In this document: piece by piece, positions 1 through 9,315 of the stretch
How the letters are laid out: the number at the start of each line of letters is the position of its first letter
Numbering within the stretch: position 1 is the first letter of the stretch
Assembly (NCBI GenBank): GCA_015680685.1
Contig: MNCI01001921.1
Span: forward strand, 40,577-104,576
Direction of reading: 5' to 3'
DNA from: Gnetum montanum
Lineage: Eukaryota; Streptophyta; Gnetopsida; Gnetales; Gnetaceae
Length of the DNA: 64,000 nucleotides
Position numbers and translations under genes: made by a program
The notes under the pieces: model-generated
Database searches by the model: none
What the model saw: the letters and a program-made list of their open reading frames with translations, nothing else
Told to the model about the DNA's origin: nothing

Positions 1-1454
1 TAGCCGCTATTTCTGTTGTTAACTTTTGGATCGACAAGGTTTTCCGGTTCACCAACTCTTCAATTGATGACACATCCACCACATCACAGAATTTCACTCC
101 CTTCTTGCGAAGGGAGGGATTGCGGTTGTATTCTTCCACACTTTCTCTCTTCCGTAGCTCACCCTCTTCTTGCGCTACTTGTTCCAACAAGCTTTCAACT
201 TCATGCGCTCTTAGTTGGGAGAGTCTCCCTTGGGTGTAAGTCCCAAGAGCTCTTCTCGTTTCATTTCGTAGCCCATCCACGAAGTGGCGAAATTGATCCC
301 GCTTAGCGTACCCATGGCCCGGGCAACAATGTAGCAGTGTATAATAACAGGCCATGGTAGCATCCAAGGGTTCATGAGTACCTTGTTTCCAGCCTTGGAT
401 TTGCTTACGCAAATTGAACACTCTGGAGTACGTCTGATATTTGTTGTTGAACAATTCAAGCATCGTACTCCACCTCCTGATGGTTTCCAGTTCTAAGGAC
501 CGGTACCAGCTCACTACTTCTTTAATGAGTGTCCTTGGGAACAACTTAAGCTTCTGCCACTCACTATCAATATTCTGCAAGGCGCAGGCATCGTGGAATG
601 CCTGCAAATGATTTTGCGGATCAGCATTGTATCCCCCTTCAAATTGTGGGATATTGTTCATGTCTAATCGCTTGATCTGACTGTCCTTTAAATGCCTTGT
701 GGGAATCCTAACTGCCTCTGTTATGTTAAGCACACTTTGGGTTGCGAGTAGGGGCTCTTCATGATCATCTATTTCATGACATCTGTGATATCTTTGTGGT
801 GGTTCCCTACTCTCCCTACGTCCTTGCCCTTGTCCTAACTCCTCTCGACCTTCCTGTAGAGGCATTTCATCTTCCTTTTTACTTTTACTCTCTCCGTTAT
901 GCTCCTGATGGTTGTGCCTAGATGTAGAAGGAGAGTGTGAATGGTGAGATGAAGGAGAAGAAGAAGGGGATCCATCACCATGGCGATGTTTCTTACCTTC
1001 TCTTCGGNACATCATTTTCTAAGAAACCCATTGTGAGGGGTTCCTTGTCTCCTATTTCACTAATGACATGGGGGACCTTGCTCTTCAACAGTGAATGTTG
1101 GCTCTCCTGCCTTGCATCCCGAATACGTTGGGCATTTGTGGGATGATAATCCCTTATGTCATAATCATCCAGAACATATTCCACGAGCAGTTCTTGCATG
1201 CCAATCTATGCTAAGGCACGAAAAAGCATGTTAGGGGCAGATCTATCTGGGGGTAACATGATGTTACCTTGCAGATCCCTCCATCGCAATTGTTCATCTT
1301 GATGGAGAATAAGAGTGAAGTTAGGGACATACTCATCAGGATGAGTATATGTGACCTTAGATTGTTCAGGACCTAGCTGATCTAGGTTATGTGTATGACG
1401 CTGACCGTCTCCTGTGTTGCCCTTAGGTGAGTTAATTTCGTGAGAAGAAGCCAT
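1..1454 (-). pseudogene. gag: F1 gag (capsid polyprotein), nearly intact but interrupted
   Basis: Gag packages retrotransposon RNA into cytoplasmic particles. The frame starts at an ATG at 1454 (MASSHEINSPKG) about 125 bases after the primer site. An N-terminal stretch with HPDEYVPNF is also found in F2. It continues to a Retrotrans_gag-type core: EGGYNADPQNHLQAFHDA, then WYRSLE, then WKQGTHEPLDATMACYY, then CCPGHGY, then VDGLRNETRRALGTY. Two defects are visible. There is an in-frame TAG at about 1206-1208, after which the same frame resumes. There is also a frame change near the N at 1008, which may be a sequencing error. From about 990 down to base 1 the frame stays open, so this is the best-preserved gag in the window. 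The C-terminus lies outside. Confidence 0.85.
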
Positions 1455-1580
1455 CCTAATGGTGTGCTATTTTATCGTTAATTATGTTCTTGATTAACTG
1501 ATTAACCCGAAGGTTCGTTAAAAGTTGACAACGATGTGAGTGATATCCCTTATGTTCAATTGGCGAAAAAAAACACTTAG

Positions 1581-1600
1581 TCCCCGGCAACGGCGCCAAT
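1581..1600 (-). other. F1 primer binding site (tRNA-Asp)
   Basis: On the minus strand the LTR end ATCA is followed at once by TTGGCGCCGTTGCCGGGGA, which matches the complement of the plant tRNA-Asp 3' end. This primer site is typical of Athila-type elements. It is the least mutated of the four such sites in the window. Confidence 0.9.
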
Positions 1601-2673
1601 GATGAGTGGTGAGGTACCCCTACACTCAACCATATGAATACGAGCGTGCACGCACGATCTGGTCGAACTCTGCAGACTAAATGCCTTAACGCCACAAGCA
1701 ACACTTGTGGTTAATCGTTCATTGTCTTCCCAAGCTTGCTTGTATGTGTCACGGTGTATGGTTAAGCAAGTCTGAGGTATGTGATTTTTTTGGTATTTTT
1801 TAGTTTATCTCCTAAGCTATGAGGGAAAGGGTTGAGAAACTAACTAACTCTAACTAATGTCCTAAGTCTAGATTAACTAGCGTCAGCATCCGTTCCCACT
1901 TACCGGACACACCTTGAACTATGCAACTGTGGTTACCAAACGCTAATCATTACTGGGATCACCACACGTAATGCAAGTGCTCGAAGTGGTCGTACTGAGG
2001 CACCTATTTAGCCTAAGTGTGATAAGCAGCCGGTTCCTTGGCTAGTCGTACACACCCGTGGGTGCTCGTAGCCAAGTCGTACTTATCACACGTTCTAGCC
2101 TAGCGATGAGTAGCTGATTCCTTAACTAGCCGTACACATTGGACTACTACTGGGATTAACAAGCGTAGATCCTGGAATACGCTACTGGGTTACCAAGCAG
2201 TCACAATGCTCGTAGTCAAGTCGTACTCACGCGTTGCGACGAGCAGCCGATTCCTTGATTAGCCGTACACATCCGTAGATGCTCGTAATCAAGTCGTACT
2301 CGTGCGCACTAGGAAAGCAATAAATAACAATAAAATAAAACCATGTACTGCAAGGTTTATCCAATCAAGTTCGTCTTTATTGCCGTACACAACTTGTGTT
2401 CAGGTTACAAAGTTGCTCGAATAAAGAGCCGTTCACTCTAGGACTCCTACTATGGGCACATGGGAAAAATTCTAACTCTGGAGTGTTCAAACTGCCAGAG
2501 CTTCGCTACTTCTAGCCAGGATTGGGAAATGAAGGGAGTGCCGCCTCTTATTTATAGATATGACAGCGGACCGCGATATCGCAGGGAAAGACGTGATATC
2601 GCGTACGCGATATCGCGGCAGCCGTGATATCGCGTACGCGATATCGTGGCGCTATGCATGTCGCTTCTCATCA
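1600..2673 (-). repeat. F1 5' LTR
   Basis: The LTR is about 1.07 kb and reads from 2673 down to 1600 on the minus strand, beginning TGATGAGAAG and ending CACTCATCA. It contains a U3 palindrome array, a TATA box at about 2548-2560, and an AATAAAGACGAACT poly(A)-type signal near 2370-2385. The U5 end carries GGTTGAGTGTAGGGGTACC, which all the tRNA-Asp elements here share. Between about 1900 and 2300 there are repeated pieces of the form 'tagtcgtacaca...ctcgtagtcaagtcgtact'. Confidence 0.88.
2546..2645 (-). promoter_or_regulatory. F1 LTR promoter: TATA box plus two perfect 20-bp palindromes
   Basis: A TATA box (CTATAAATAAGAGG on the minus strand) lies at about 2546-2560. Directly upstream are two copies of the perfect palindrome GATATCGCGTACGCGATATC, at 2595-2614 and 2626-2645. 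A third, shorter palindrome GCGATATCGC lies at 2573-2582. The array ends about 30 bases before the LTR edge, so it is the core of U3. The motif is very CpG-rich. Its function is not shown by the sequence; a transcription-factor site array is the natural reading. Confidence 0.75.
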
Positions 2674-3027
2674 ACATTTAAATAGCTCTAACAAAAAAAG
2701 AAAAAAAAGAAAAAAATCCAGACAGTTAGTACATTAATTGAAAAAGAGATTGATGCACTAACAAAAAGGTAAATAAATGGCACAACTTGGTAGGAAATAA
2801 AATTCAAATGCATGGTAGTTTGTATAATGTGGGTAGGAAAAAAATTCAAACTATCTTTATCCTGGGCACTTTTAGATGAAAGATAGATTGGTGCATTAAT
2901 AAAAAAAAATGTTAGGGCACCAACAAATAAATAAATAATATTTTCTTAGATTACAAGTTCATAACTATAAACTCAAATGATCTAGTTGTGCTATTCTTGT
3001 CCAATTTTCCTTAATACAACCAATGTA
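2674..3027. other. AT-rich flank, no gene seen
   Basis: This is the host side of F1. It has A-rich runs at 2694-2717 and no coding signal. I see no other feature. Confidence 0.6.
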
Positions 3028-3170
3028 CCTGAAATAATTTTAATATAGGTACACCCTAAGATATATAGTCCAATTAGAACTTTATAACTCATCATTGCCC
3101 ACCAAAATCAAACCCATAACTTATTGCTTTCATATTAAGAGCCTTACCACTAGGCTAATACCTCATTGTT
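3028..3170 (-). repeat. tRNA-derived SINE, type A, copy 1
   Basis: The minus strand reads AATGAGGTATTAGCCTAGTG, with an RNA polymerase III A-box-like TTAGCCTAGTGGTAAGGC at 3141-3158. A B-box-like GGGTTTGATTTTGG lies at 3102-3115. The body continues 'gagttataaagttctaattggactatatatcttagg...' and ends with an AATTATTTCAGG tail. The same order of pieces recurs in copies 2-5 downstream. The match to A and B boxes is what marks it as tRNA-derived. Confidence 0.65.
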
Positions 3171-3834
3171 ATGAGTAAAGTATTATTATGAATATGAATT
3201 TTGTGTTAAATCATCTATAGGTATAGGTCATGGAGATTATGGGCATGGACATGAACAACCATGGGTCAGAGATAATAGAAATCTAGAATTTTTCTAAAAA
3301 TTTATGAATATAGTTCATAGAATACGATTTTGAAAACCACAATTAATGTGATGCTATCAAGAATAGCAATTTCAATGAATTTTACAAGTAATAAATTATT
3401 TTTCCTTTGTTATTAATCATTATATAATTTTTTTATTACAAACTCATGAAATCTTTACATTATTATCTAATGTCTTTAAATCTTTTTTGTTATTTTCCAT
3501 ACTATTTTGCTACTGTTACTTAGGCTATATCGATTTGTGATATGCTTCTACCATTTAGAAATTCTTCCTTTACAATTGATATATATATATATTATTCTTG
3601 ATAACGCATAACATTAATAGGAACTATAGGTTTACTAATAGACTAATATTCCTAATAAGCTAAGGTATGTTAACAACATAAATAGTCCTAACAAAATAAT
3701 AAATAAAGTATTAACTTACAACCCCTAATAAATTAATGAAGTATCTAACAAACTAACATATCTAAGAAGCTAAAGTACATTAAAAACCTAGGGAAGGAAT
3801 TGTTAGAACTTGAATGAATGATGATGAGTACACT
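3171..3834. other. AT-rich stretch, no gene seen
   Basis: There is no coding signal. A (TA)n run lies near 3575-3592. From about 3600 to 3780 there are loose repeats of the form 'actaacaaactaa' and 'ctaataaac'. I see no other structure. Confidence 0.5.
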
Positions 3835-3968
3835 CCAAAGGATATAGCTACCCTTATACTTTAGGAAATTTATAAAGGAATATAACAATGTCTTATGTAT
3901 AAATCAAATTAACAATGTCTTACCTAACAAGATAATGTGCTAACCATTTGAGTCACTTTTCATTAGTA
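3835..3968 (-). repeat. tRNA-derived SINE, type B, copy 1
   Basis: The tRNA-like head is at the right end on the minus strand: an A-box-like 'caaatggttagcacattatc', followed by the degraded 'gataagacattgttaatttg' where the B box should be. It aligns piece by piece with the clearer copies at 5337-5493 and 5848-5986. It is degraded, so its boundaries are approximate. Confidence 0.5.
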
Positions 3969-3975
3969 TATAAAA

Positions 3976-4122
3976 ATAAGGTGTTAACCTAGAGGCCTGG
4001 GTCTTATCTTGGTAACCCCAGATCACAAGTTTGATTCTACTAGGTAGCACTAACTTATAAACTTCTATAAATCTTGGGATATACCTATGTTTCAATTATT
4101 TCAGATCTCAACAACCCCAAAC
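3976..4122 (+). repeat. tRNA-derived SINE, type A, copy 2 (diverged)
   Basis: The copy starts AAGGTGTTAACCTAGAGGCC in the A-box position, then has a B-box-like CAAGTTTGATTCTACTAGG. The body 'tataaacttctataaatcttgggatatacctatgtttcaattattt' ends in 'caacaacccc'. It is more diverged than the other type A copies. Confidence 0.5.
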
Positions 4123-4140
4123 TTATCCTTGATATAAAAA

Positions 4141-4284
4141 CAATGAGGTGTTAGCCTAGTTAAGATTCTCGATTTGGAAACTCTAAGTTATGAGTTTGAT
4201 TTCAATGGGAAATATTGAGTTATAAAGTTCTATGTGAACTATATATCTTGTGGTGTACCTATGTTTTAATTATTTTGAGCTTTG
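4141..4284 (+). repeat. tRNA-derived SINE, type A, copy 3
   Basis: The copy starts AATGAGGTGTTAGCCTAGTT, with a B-box-like GAGTTTGATTTCAATGGG, then the shared body GAGTTATAAAGTTC and ACTATATATCTTGTGGTGT. It ends at 'tttaattattttgagctttgacagccc'. It lies head to tail with copies 2 and 4. Confidence 0.6.
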
Positions 4285-4324
4285 ACAGCCCTACTTATCA
4301 CTAGTATAATAATCACTAGTATAA

Positions 4325-4475
4325 TAATGAGGTGTTAGCCTTGTAGTAATATTCTTGATTTGAAAACTCCAAGTCATCAGTTTGATCTTGGCAAGCAATG
4401 CTGAGTTATAAAGTTCTAATTGTACTATATATTTTGGGGTGTACTTATATTATAATTATTTAAGGCTTCCAACAC
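4325..4475 (+). repeat. tRNA-derived SINE, type A, copy 4
   Basis: It begins TAATGAGGTGTTAGCCTTGT, has the B-box-like CAGTTTGATCTTGGC, then GAGTTATAAAGTTCTAATTG and 'aggcttccaacaccc' at the 3' end. A 15-bp direct duplication of 'tcactagtataataa' lies immediately upstream at 4300-4330 and could be part of a target-site duplication or a local slip. Confidence 0.6.
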
Positions 4476-4649
4476 CCTACTTATCAATGGTACAACCTAA
4501 GTAGTCTTAACAAACTAACAAAATAAGAAACTTACATTCTTTGATAAACTAACAAAATACCCAAGAATTTAATTACTCTTGATAAATTAACATTCCTAAG
4601 TATATTAACAGCCTATGTAGCATTAGGGGGTATCAAAACCTAAATAATA

Positions 4650-4795
4650 ATCCTAAGCACACCCCATAACATATAGCCAACAAGATTCTTTATAAAAATT
4701 ATAAAAAAATATAATGACATCTCAAGTGCAACTTGACCTAGTAACTTCTTATCTAACAAGATAATGGGTTAACTACTTGAGCCATATATCATTAA
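4650..4795 (-). repeat. tRNA-derived SINE, type B, copy 2
   Basis: On the minus strand the head reads 'atatggctcaagtagttaacccattatc', followed by GATAAGAAGTTACTAGGTCA in the B-box region. The body matches the other type B copies ('atgtcattatatttttttataatttttataaagaa'). Confidence 0.5.
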
Positions 4796-4914
4796 CCAAA
4801 CCTAAGTAGTTTTAACAAATAAATTTATGATCCTAAATAAACTAAGAAAATACCTAGCCATGTATGATCTTAAAAACTTTTATTTCTTAACAAACTAAAA
4901 CATTAAGAAGCTTA

Positions 4915-5010
4915 GCATTGCCCACCAAAATCAAAGATACCAAAATAATTGAAATATAGGTATATTCTAAGATATATAGTCTAATTAGAACTTTATAATC
5001 AACATTGCCC
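4915..5010 (-). repeat. Type A SINE fragment (partial)
   Basis: This is the minus-strand 3' body of type A only: GTTATAAAGTTC-like sequence, then ACTATATATCTTAGAATATA and the AATTATTTTGG tail. Pieces of the tRNA-like head ('ttggtgggcaatg') occur twice, around 4917-4930 and 5003-5013, which suggests a rearranged copy. Confidence 0.4.
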
Positions 5011-5029
5011 ACTTGAATGGAATCAATGA

Positions 5030-5160
5030 CTTGGAACCTAGAAGAATGATTATAAGTACACCTTAAGACATATATTTAATAATGCACTTTATAAGAATTG
5101 TAGAGGAATATTATTACGATGCTTCAAGTGTGATTTGAATTGGTAACCTCTTGCCTAATA
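5030..5160 (-). repeat. tRNA-derived SINE, type B, copy 3
   Basis: On the minus strand the B-box region reads AGGCAAGAGGTTACCAATTC followed by 'aaatcacacttgaagcatcg'. The A-box end is interrupted by an AT-rich run at 5156-5200. It aligns with the copies at 5337 and 5848. Confidence 0.45.
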
Positions 5161-5275
5161 ATAAACAAAAAATTGCTACAAATAAATAATAATAATAATA
5201 AGTTTAAAAAATCATATTTATATAAAACCAAATTTTTGCAAGTTATATAATATAAACAACATTTATCCTCTAAAA

Positions 5276-5310
5276 CATGCAATAATAATAATAATAATAG
5301 TAATAATAAA
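5276..5310. repeat. (TAA)n microsatellite
   Basis: This is a run of AAT/TAA units with one interruption (TAG). A shorter run of the same unit is at 5185-5201. On the minus strand it gives a spurious leucine-rich frame. Confidence 0.85.
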
Positions 5311-5336
5311 GAACTGATAACCTTATACAAGAATGT

Positions 5337-5493
5337 TGGAATTGAAAAAATGACTATAAGTATCTCTAAGACATATAGTTAACATAATACATTAAAATAA
5401 TTATAGATAAATATAATGATGTCTAAAATGTGATTCAAACTAGCAACCTCTTATCTAAAAAGATAATGAGCTAACCAATTAAGCTAACTATCA
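5337..5493 (-). repeat. tRNA-derived SINE, type B, copy 4 (clearest minus copy)
   Basis: The minus strand starts 'aatgatagttagcttaattggttagctcattatct', with an A box of the form TTAGCTTAATTGGTTAGC. A B-box-like GGTTGCTAGTTTGAATCAC follows about 30 bases later. Then comes the body 'acatcattatatttatctataattattttaatg', and the copy ends at 'caattccaacattc'. Spacing and order fit a tRNA-derived head of about 70 bases plus a tRNA-unrelated body. Confidence 0.6.
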
Positions 5494-5847
5494 TTAGTAA
5501 ATCTATAATCTTCTACAACCTTGAACCTATTGTACAACATATACAACCTATCAAATGTATGAAGAGACCTAAAATAATTTTGTCAATTCCTATCCCTAGT
5601 AGTGAAACAACTCAACTAGCTTATATGTGTGTTTGTATGTATGAATTGGTTGAGAGAATTTTCTAACTTTTGATTGTTCTTGGAATCCTAACTACTACAT
5701 AAAGTAAAATTTGTATGTAAACCAATATACTCATGCACCCTCTCTTCCTCTAGGCCCATTCCATTTTTCATATGCTCTCTTGGCCTATTTTGTTCTTTTG
5801 ATGTTTATTTAGGATGTTTCTAAAATATCAATCTTTGGCATAATAAC
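5494..5847. other. AT-rich stretch, no gene seen
   Basis: There is no coding signal and no clear repeat. A TATG-rich patch lies near 5622-5645. Confidence 0.5.
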
Positions 5848-5986
5848 TAGTGATAGGTAGCTTAAGTGATTAGCTCATTGTCTTATTAGGCAAGAGGTTG
5901 TTATTTGGAGTCATACTTGAGGCATCATTATATTACTTTATATGTCTTCAGGTCTTCTTATAGTTATTCATTAGGATTCCAACAGT
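5848..5986 (+). repeat. tRNA-derived SINE, type B, copy 5
   Basis: This plus-strand copy starts GATAGGTAGCTTAAGTGATT and continues AGCTCATTGTCTTATTAGGC. It has a B-box-like GAGGTTGTTATTTGGAGTC and ends TTATTCATTAGGATTCCAAC. The last piece is almost the same 3' end as the type A copy at 6055-6212, so the two head types appear to share a tail. Confidence 0.6.
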
Positions 5987-6054
5987 AATCTCCAAGATAA
6001 TAAATAATAAGAGTTTAAAAATACCCTCAACAAACATCTAAAGAACAAAATGCA

Positions 6055-6212
6055 ACAATGAGGTGTTAGCCTAATGGTAAGACTCTTAATTTTAAAACTC
6101 CAAGTTATATAGGTTCAATTCTAGTAGGTAATGTTGAGGTATAAAGTTCTAATTAGATTATATATCTTAGGGTGTACCTATATCACAATTATTTTAGGAT
6201 TCCAACACCCCC
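6055..6212 (+). repeat. tRNA-derived SINE, type A, copy 5 (clearest copy)
   Basis: The copy starts CAATGAGGTGTTAGCCTAAT and has an A box GTTAGCCTAATGGTAAGAC. A B box AGGTTCAATTCTAGTAGG lies about 35 bases later. Then come GAGGTATAAAGTTCTAATTA and ATTATATATCTTAGGGTGTA, and the copy ends TATTTTAGGATTCCAACACC. Both polymerase III boxes are close to consensus, which makes this the best evidence that the family is tRNA-derived. Confidence 0.7.
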
Positions 6213-6364
6213 TAGAGAACAAATTGGATTGAGAGAACATATAGAAAATGAAAAGGGGGTACAGGGAAAGAGGATGCATGAGTACATTGATTTGCATTAA
6301 ACTTGTTACCTCATCTAGTAGTTGAGCTTCCAAGTGCAATAAAAAATTAAAAGGTATATTTTCC

Positions 6365-6425
6365 AATTCATATACATACATGCATACATACATTTATTAT
6401 ATGTGTGTATGTATGTATATGCTAG
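6365..6425. repeat. CATA/TATG imperfect microsatellite with inverted halves
   Basis: Several 'cataca' units at 6371-6392 are followed after a short AT spacer by 'tgtgtatgtatgta', their inverted complement, so the tract could fold back. Flanking sequence is AT-rich. Confidence 0.6.
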
Positions 6426-6429
6426 TTAA

Positions 6430-7664
6430 AGGATAACTTACTAACTTTAAATCTAAGAGGTATGAAAGTGAGTTTTACTTTAGCAAGTAAAAGGTTTGTA
6501 GTTTTATAAATCTTGGACGTTTCTTGTGGAGTTATTGTGACAAATTTTTTTTTAGGTGAGGAATGATCTAAAGGATGGAAGTACAAATGTCTCTTAGACT
6601 ATAGAGATTATAAAGGATATTAAAACTTTTAATTTGTTTTGCCTTATGATTTATATGAATCTTTGTTAAAAGAGATTACTTCTTTATATATATTTTTGAA
6701 AATTATTGAACTTATATACCTAATTATGGGTTTTACATTGATGATTTAAGCTATTCTTGAATACTATGAAATTAATATTTTGCATGCCTCGTATTTTTCT
6801 AAATCTTTTTTACTTGTTGAATTGATCAATTTTGAAAATGGTTGAGAAATCCTTGGATCTTAAAGTTTTTATGGATTACCACAATACATTTATTGCTTGG
6901 GAATTTAAAGAAGATTTTGATTCATATTCTTCTAATTATTTTAAAATTCATTGTCCAATTAAATTGAATAATCTTCATCTTATTTTTCAAAAGTATTGAA
7001 AGTGAATTTGTTGGCATCATTGGTATGTCCCTCAAAATAGAGTTAAAAATATTACTAGATTGTGTGCATCATACATGTTATTTTGTAAAGATTGATTTAT
7101 AATAGAGAAAAACATAATTAAAACTCAAGTCCAGTAATCAGTGTTTTTCTTAGAAAACTACACACTATAAATTGTGAGGATGTTGCAACTGTTGCCATTG
7201 TAAAGGCCATGTTATTGAAATCTATCCTATTCTTAATAAATAAGTTATTTATGAGGAAAAAAACTATAAGTTTTTAAAAAGGAAAATAATAGTAATTTTT
7301 AGCAAACACAAATGAAATCTTTTTCAACAAGTTCTTAACCTTTTACTAATCCTTTTAAATCTAAAGATGCTAATAAACTCTTGACATCTAAAGACAATTG
7401 CTCTTTAGTCTAAGAGACTAATAAGGAAAGTACTAATGTAGATAAATTTTGCTTAGTATAATGAAAAAAGAAGAGAACTATAGATGTTGATTTTAATTCA
7501 AAAATCCCCAAGGTATCTCCTCCTCTCTCTATTTCTAGTACTGTTCTAATTATTTTCTTATTAGATAATGCTTTTTCACCTATTAGTGACATGGATTGTG
7601 AGACAAATGCCAAGCTTAAGAAATCAGTTACCTAAGATTAAAAATATTTGCTTGAGACCTATTA
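6430..7664 (+). other. AT-rich sequence split by H1, possibly the left part of a LINE
   Basis: No sustained frame is visible. One short stretch around 7165-7215 reads CCNCCHCKGHVIEIYP in one frame, which resembles a decayed zinc knuckle. The sequence is continuous, across the H1 insertion, with the LINE reverse-transcriptase relic that begins at 27.4 kb. It may therefore be that LINE's upstream part, but nothing else here supports it. Confidence 0.25.
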
Positions 7665-7669
7665 ATTAC

Positions 7670-8548
7670 TGATGAATCATGATTCATTAGGCTCTCATAT
7701 TGGACCTGCGATATCAAATCCACAATATCGGGTACGCAATATTATGGCTTGGCTAGCGATATCGGATACACGATATCGTGACTCATGTGCAGGCCTATAA
7801 ATACACATGTAGGTGCACAGAGTGGAGGAGTATTTTAGTTAGAAGTTAGTTTTTATTTTTAGTTCTTCTTGACTTTTTCTCCCAATGCATGCCCTCAGTG
7901 TGATGATTGTAATTGTATGGCATCTTTATTCGAGTGTGACGTACTTGGACATGCACATGACCAGAAATAAAGATCGAGATAACTTCATCATTGTAGCATT
8001 CACTTAGTTTAATTATTTAATTATTATTCATTGCTTTCTTAATTAATATATCTTTACCCTCCTCTCCTATCCCTATTATTAAACACAGAATGAGTACGAC
8101 TTAATCATGAGCATTTAAGTGTGACTACATGGTATCCCAATATCGTACCTAGGATATGCACTTGGTAATCCCAATATTAGTCGTACATGAGGTTCAAGAT
8201 GTGTATAGATGATTAAGGAACAGATGCTCATCACACTTAGGCTATTTTAGAGTCTCTCCCCCTATGTCCTATTAGCTTAACTCTCTCTCCCTTTTCCTCC
8301 TAGCTTAATTAAAGTTATTTTCCATTACCTTTAGAAGTAGCACTAGTCTAGGACCACATCATACATCTCACTTTGGACTAAACCATACGTGACAAAGAAA
8401 ATACTAGTCTAGGTGGAAAGACAACGAACTGCGATCAATGAGTAACTATTTAGATATCACAACGAGCCCATCTGCGGAGTTTGACCAGATTGTGCATGAA
8501 ACGTTCATATTCGTATGGTTGAGTGTAGGGGTACCTCACTACTCATCA
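7670..8548 (+). repeat. H1 5' LTR
   Basis: The LTR is 879 bases, starting TGATGAATCATGATTCATTA and ending CTACTCATCA. It has a palindrome array, a TATA box at 7794, an AATAAAGATCGAGAT poly(A)-type signal at about 7967, and the conserved GGTTGAGTGTAGGGGTACC near its end. It aligns along its length with 26341-27195. Confidence 0.92.
7705..7804 (+). promoter_or_regulatory. H1 5' LTR promoter: GATATCG array plus TATA box
   Basis: Units resembling GATATCG...CGATATC occur between about 7707 and 7780, the clearest being GCGATATCGGATACACGATATC-like at 7756-7777. They are followed by the TATA box CCTATAAATAC at 7794-7804. The palindromes are decayed relative to F1, mainly by C-to-T type changes. Confidence 0.65.
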
Positions 8549-8567
8549 TTGACGCCATTGTTGGGGA
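8549..8567 (+). other. H1 primer binding site (tRNA-Asp, mutated)
   Basis: TTGACGCCATTGTTGGGGA directly follows the LTR end. It differs from the tRNA-Asp complement seen in F1 at a few positions, all of transition type. Confidence 0.85.
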
Positions 8568-8685
8568 TGGTGCTAGTTATGTAGATTAGTTATATCATAT
8601 AAGATTGCTGTAACAAGTGTTAACAATATATCCTTTAGAAAAGAAATTAAATTAAATTCAATTAAGTCACATACCACTCATAACA

Positions 8686-9310
8686 ATGTCTCTCTCACAA
8701 GACTATGCTAACACCACAACTAGTGAGGCAATTCATTGGAGAACCAACAAATTGTATGATGAAGACACAGTTTGGAGTACTCAAATTTATGTAGGAATTC
8801 CATATGTTCATGAGTATCCCAATGATACTCAAGGATTCTTGTCAACCAACTCTAACACCTCTAGTAAGGATGGGACAACCCATAGATCGATGAGGCTTGA
8901 AAGGCCTAGGACCTTCTTAATTACTAACAAGAATCTATTAGGGGATGATTGGAAAACATACAAAAGTTAGGACAAGTTTTTCAGTTCTTTCTCTTCCTCT
9001 ACTCCTTCAACGTTAGATCATGACATAGACGACTATCTTTTAAGGGATTGGCGTAGAACTAAAAATTGAGCTTATAAAGAAAATGAAGAATGCCAACATG
9101 AACAAGGACAACATCTTCTCAACTCACAAACTCATAACCTACTTAATGATGATGAAACCCTGCTAGCCATTAAGAGCCTAATGCCTATACAAGAGGCTAC
9201 TCAAATATCCTGCAGGCATCACAGAGAAAGCCGTCTACCTAGGCTTGATTTAAACAACTTCCCCAAGTTTGCAGGAGGCTATGATTTAGATCCACAATAA
9301 CATATACAAG
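8686..9310 (+). pseudogene. gag: H1 gag, N-terminal part (5' of the N1 insertion)
   Basis: The frame starts at the ATG at 8686 (MSLSQDYANTTTSEAIHWR), about 120 bases after the primer site. H2 has a matching start at 40581. The frame meets a stop after 94 codons and others further on. Past those stops it can be followed to LDLNNFPKFAGGYDLDPQ and then HIQAF, where element N1 interrupts it. The second half resumes at 19649. The N-terminal part differs from that of F1 and F2, although the core is homologous. Confidence 0.8.
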
Positions 9311-9315
9311 CCTTC

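Larger units (their letters stand above)
1..2673 (-). mobile_element. Ty3/gypsy LTR retrotransposon F1, 5' part only
   Basis: This is the 5' end of a minus-strand LTR retrotransposon: 5' LTR, tRNA-Asp primer site and gag, with the rest beyond the left edge of the window. It belongs to the same family as F2 at the right end of the window, because the two gag regions align and both LTRs carry the same GATATCG palindromes. The LTR starts TGATGAG and ends ATCA on the minus strand. The TSD cannot be tested because the 3' LTR is outside the window. Assignment to the Athila/Tat branch rests on the tRNA-Asp primer site and on pol sequence in the relative N1. Confidence 0.88.

Noticed and set aside
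1860-2310. CRISPR-like or satellite array, from repeated 'tagtcgtacac' pieces
   Set aside because: The spacing is irregular and the pieces belong to the LTR of F1; CRISPR is not expected in a plant genome.
5124-5330. Leucine-run frame on the minus strand
   Set aside because: It is produced by the (TAA)n microsatellite.
5337-6212. Possible true tRNA genes
   Set aside because: A and B boxes are present, but the heads do not give a closed acceptor stem and are followed by SINE bodies repeated several times.
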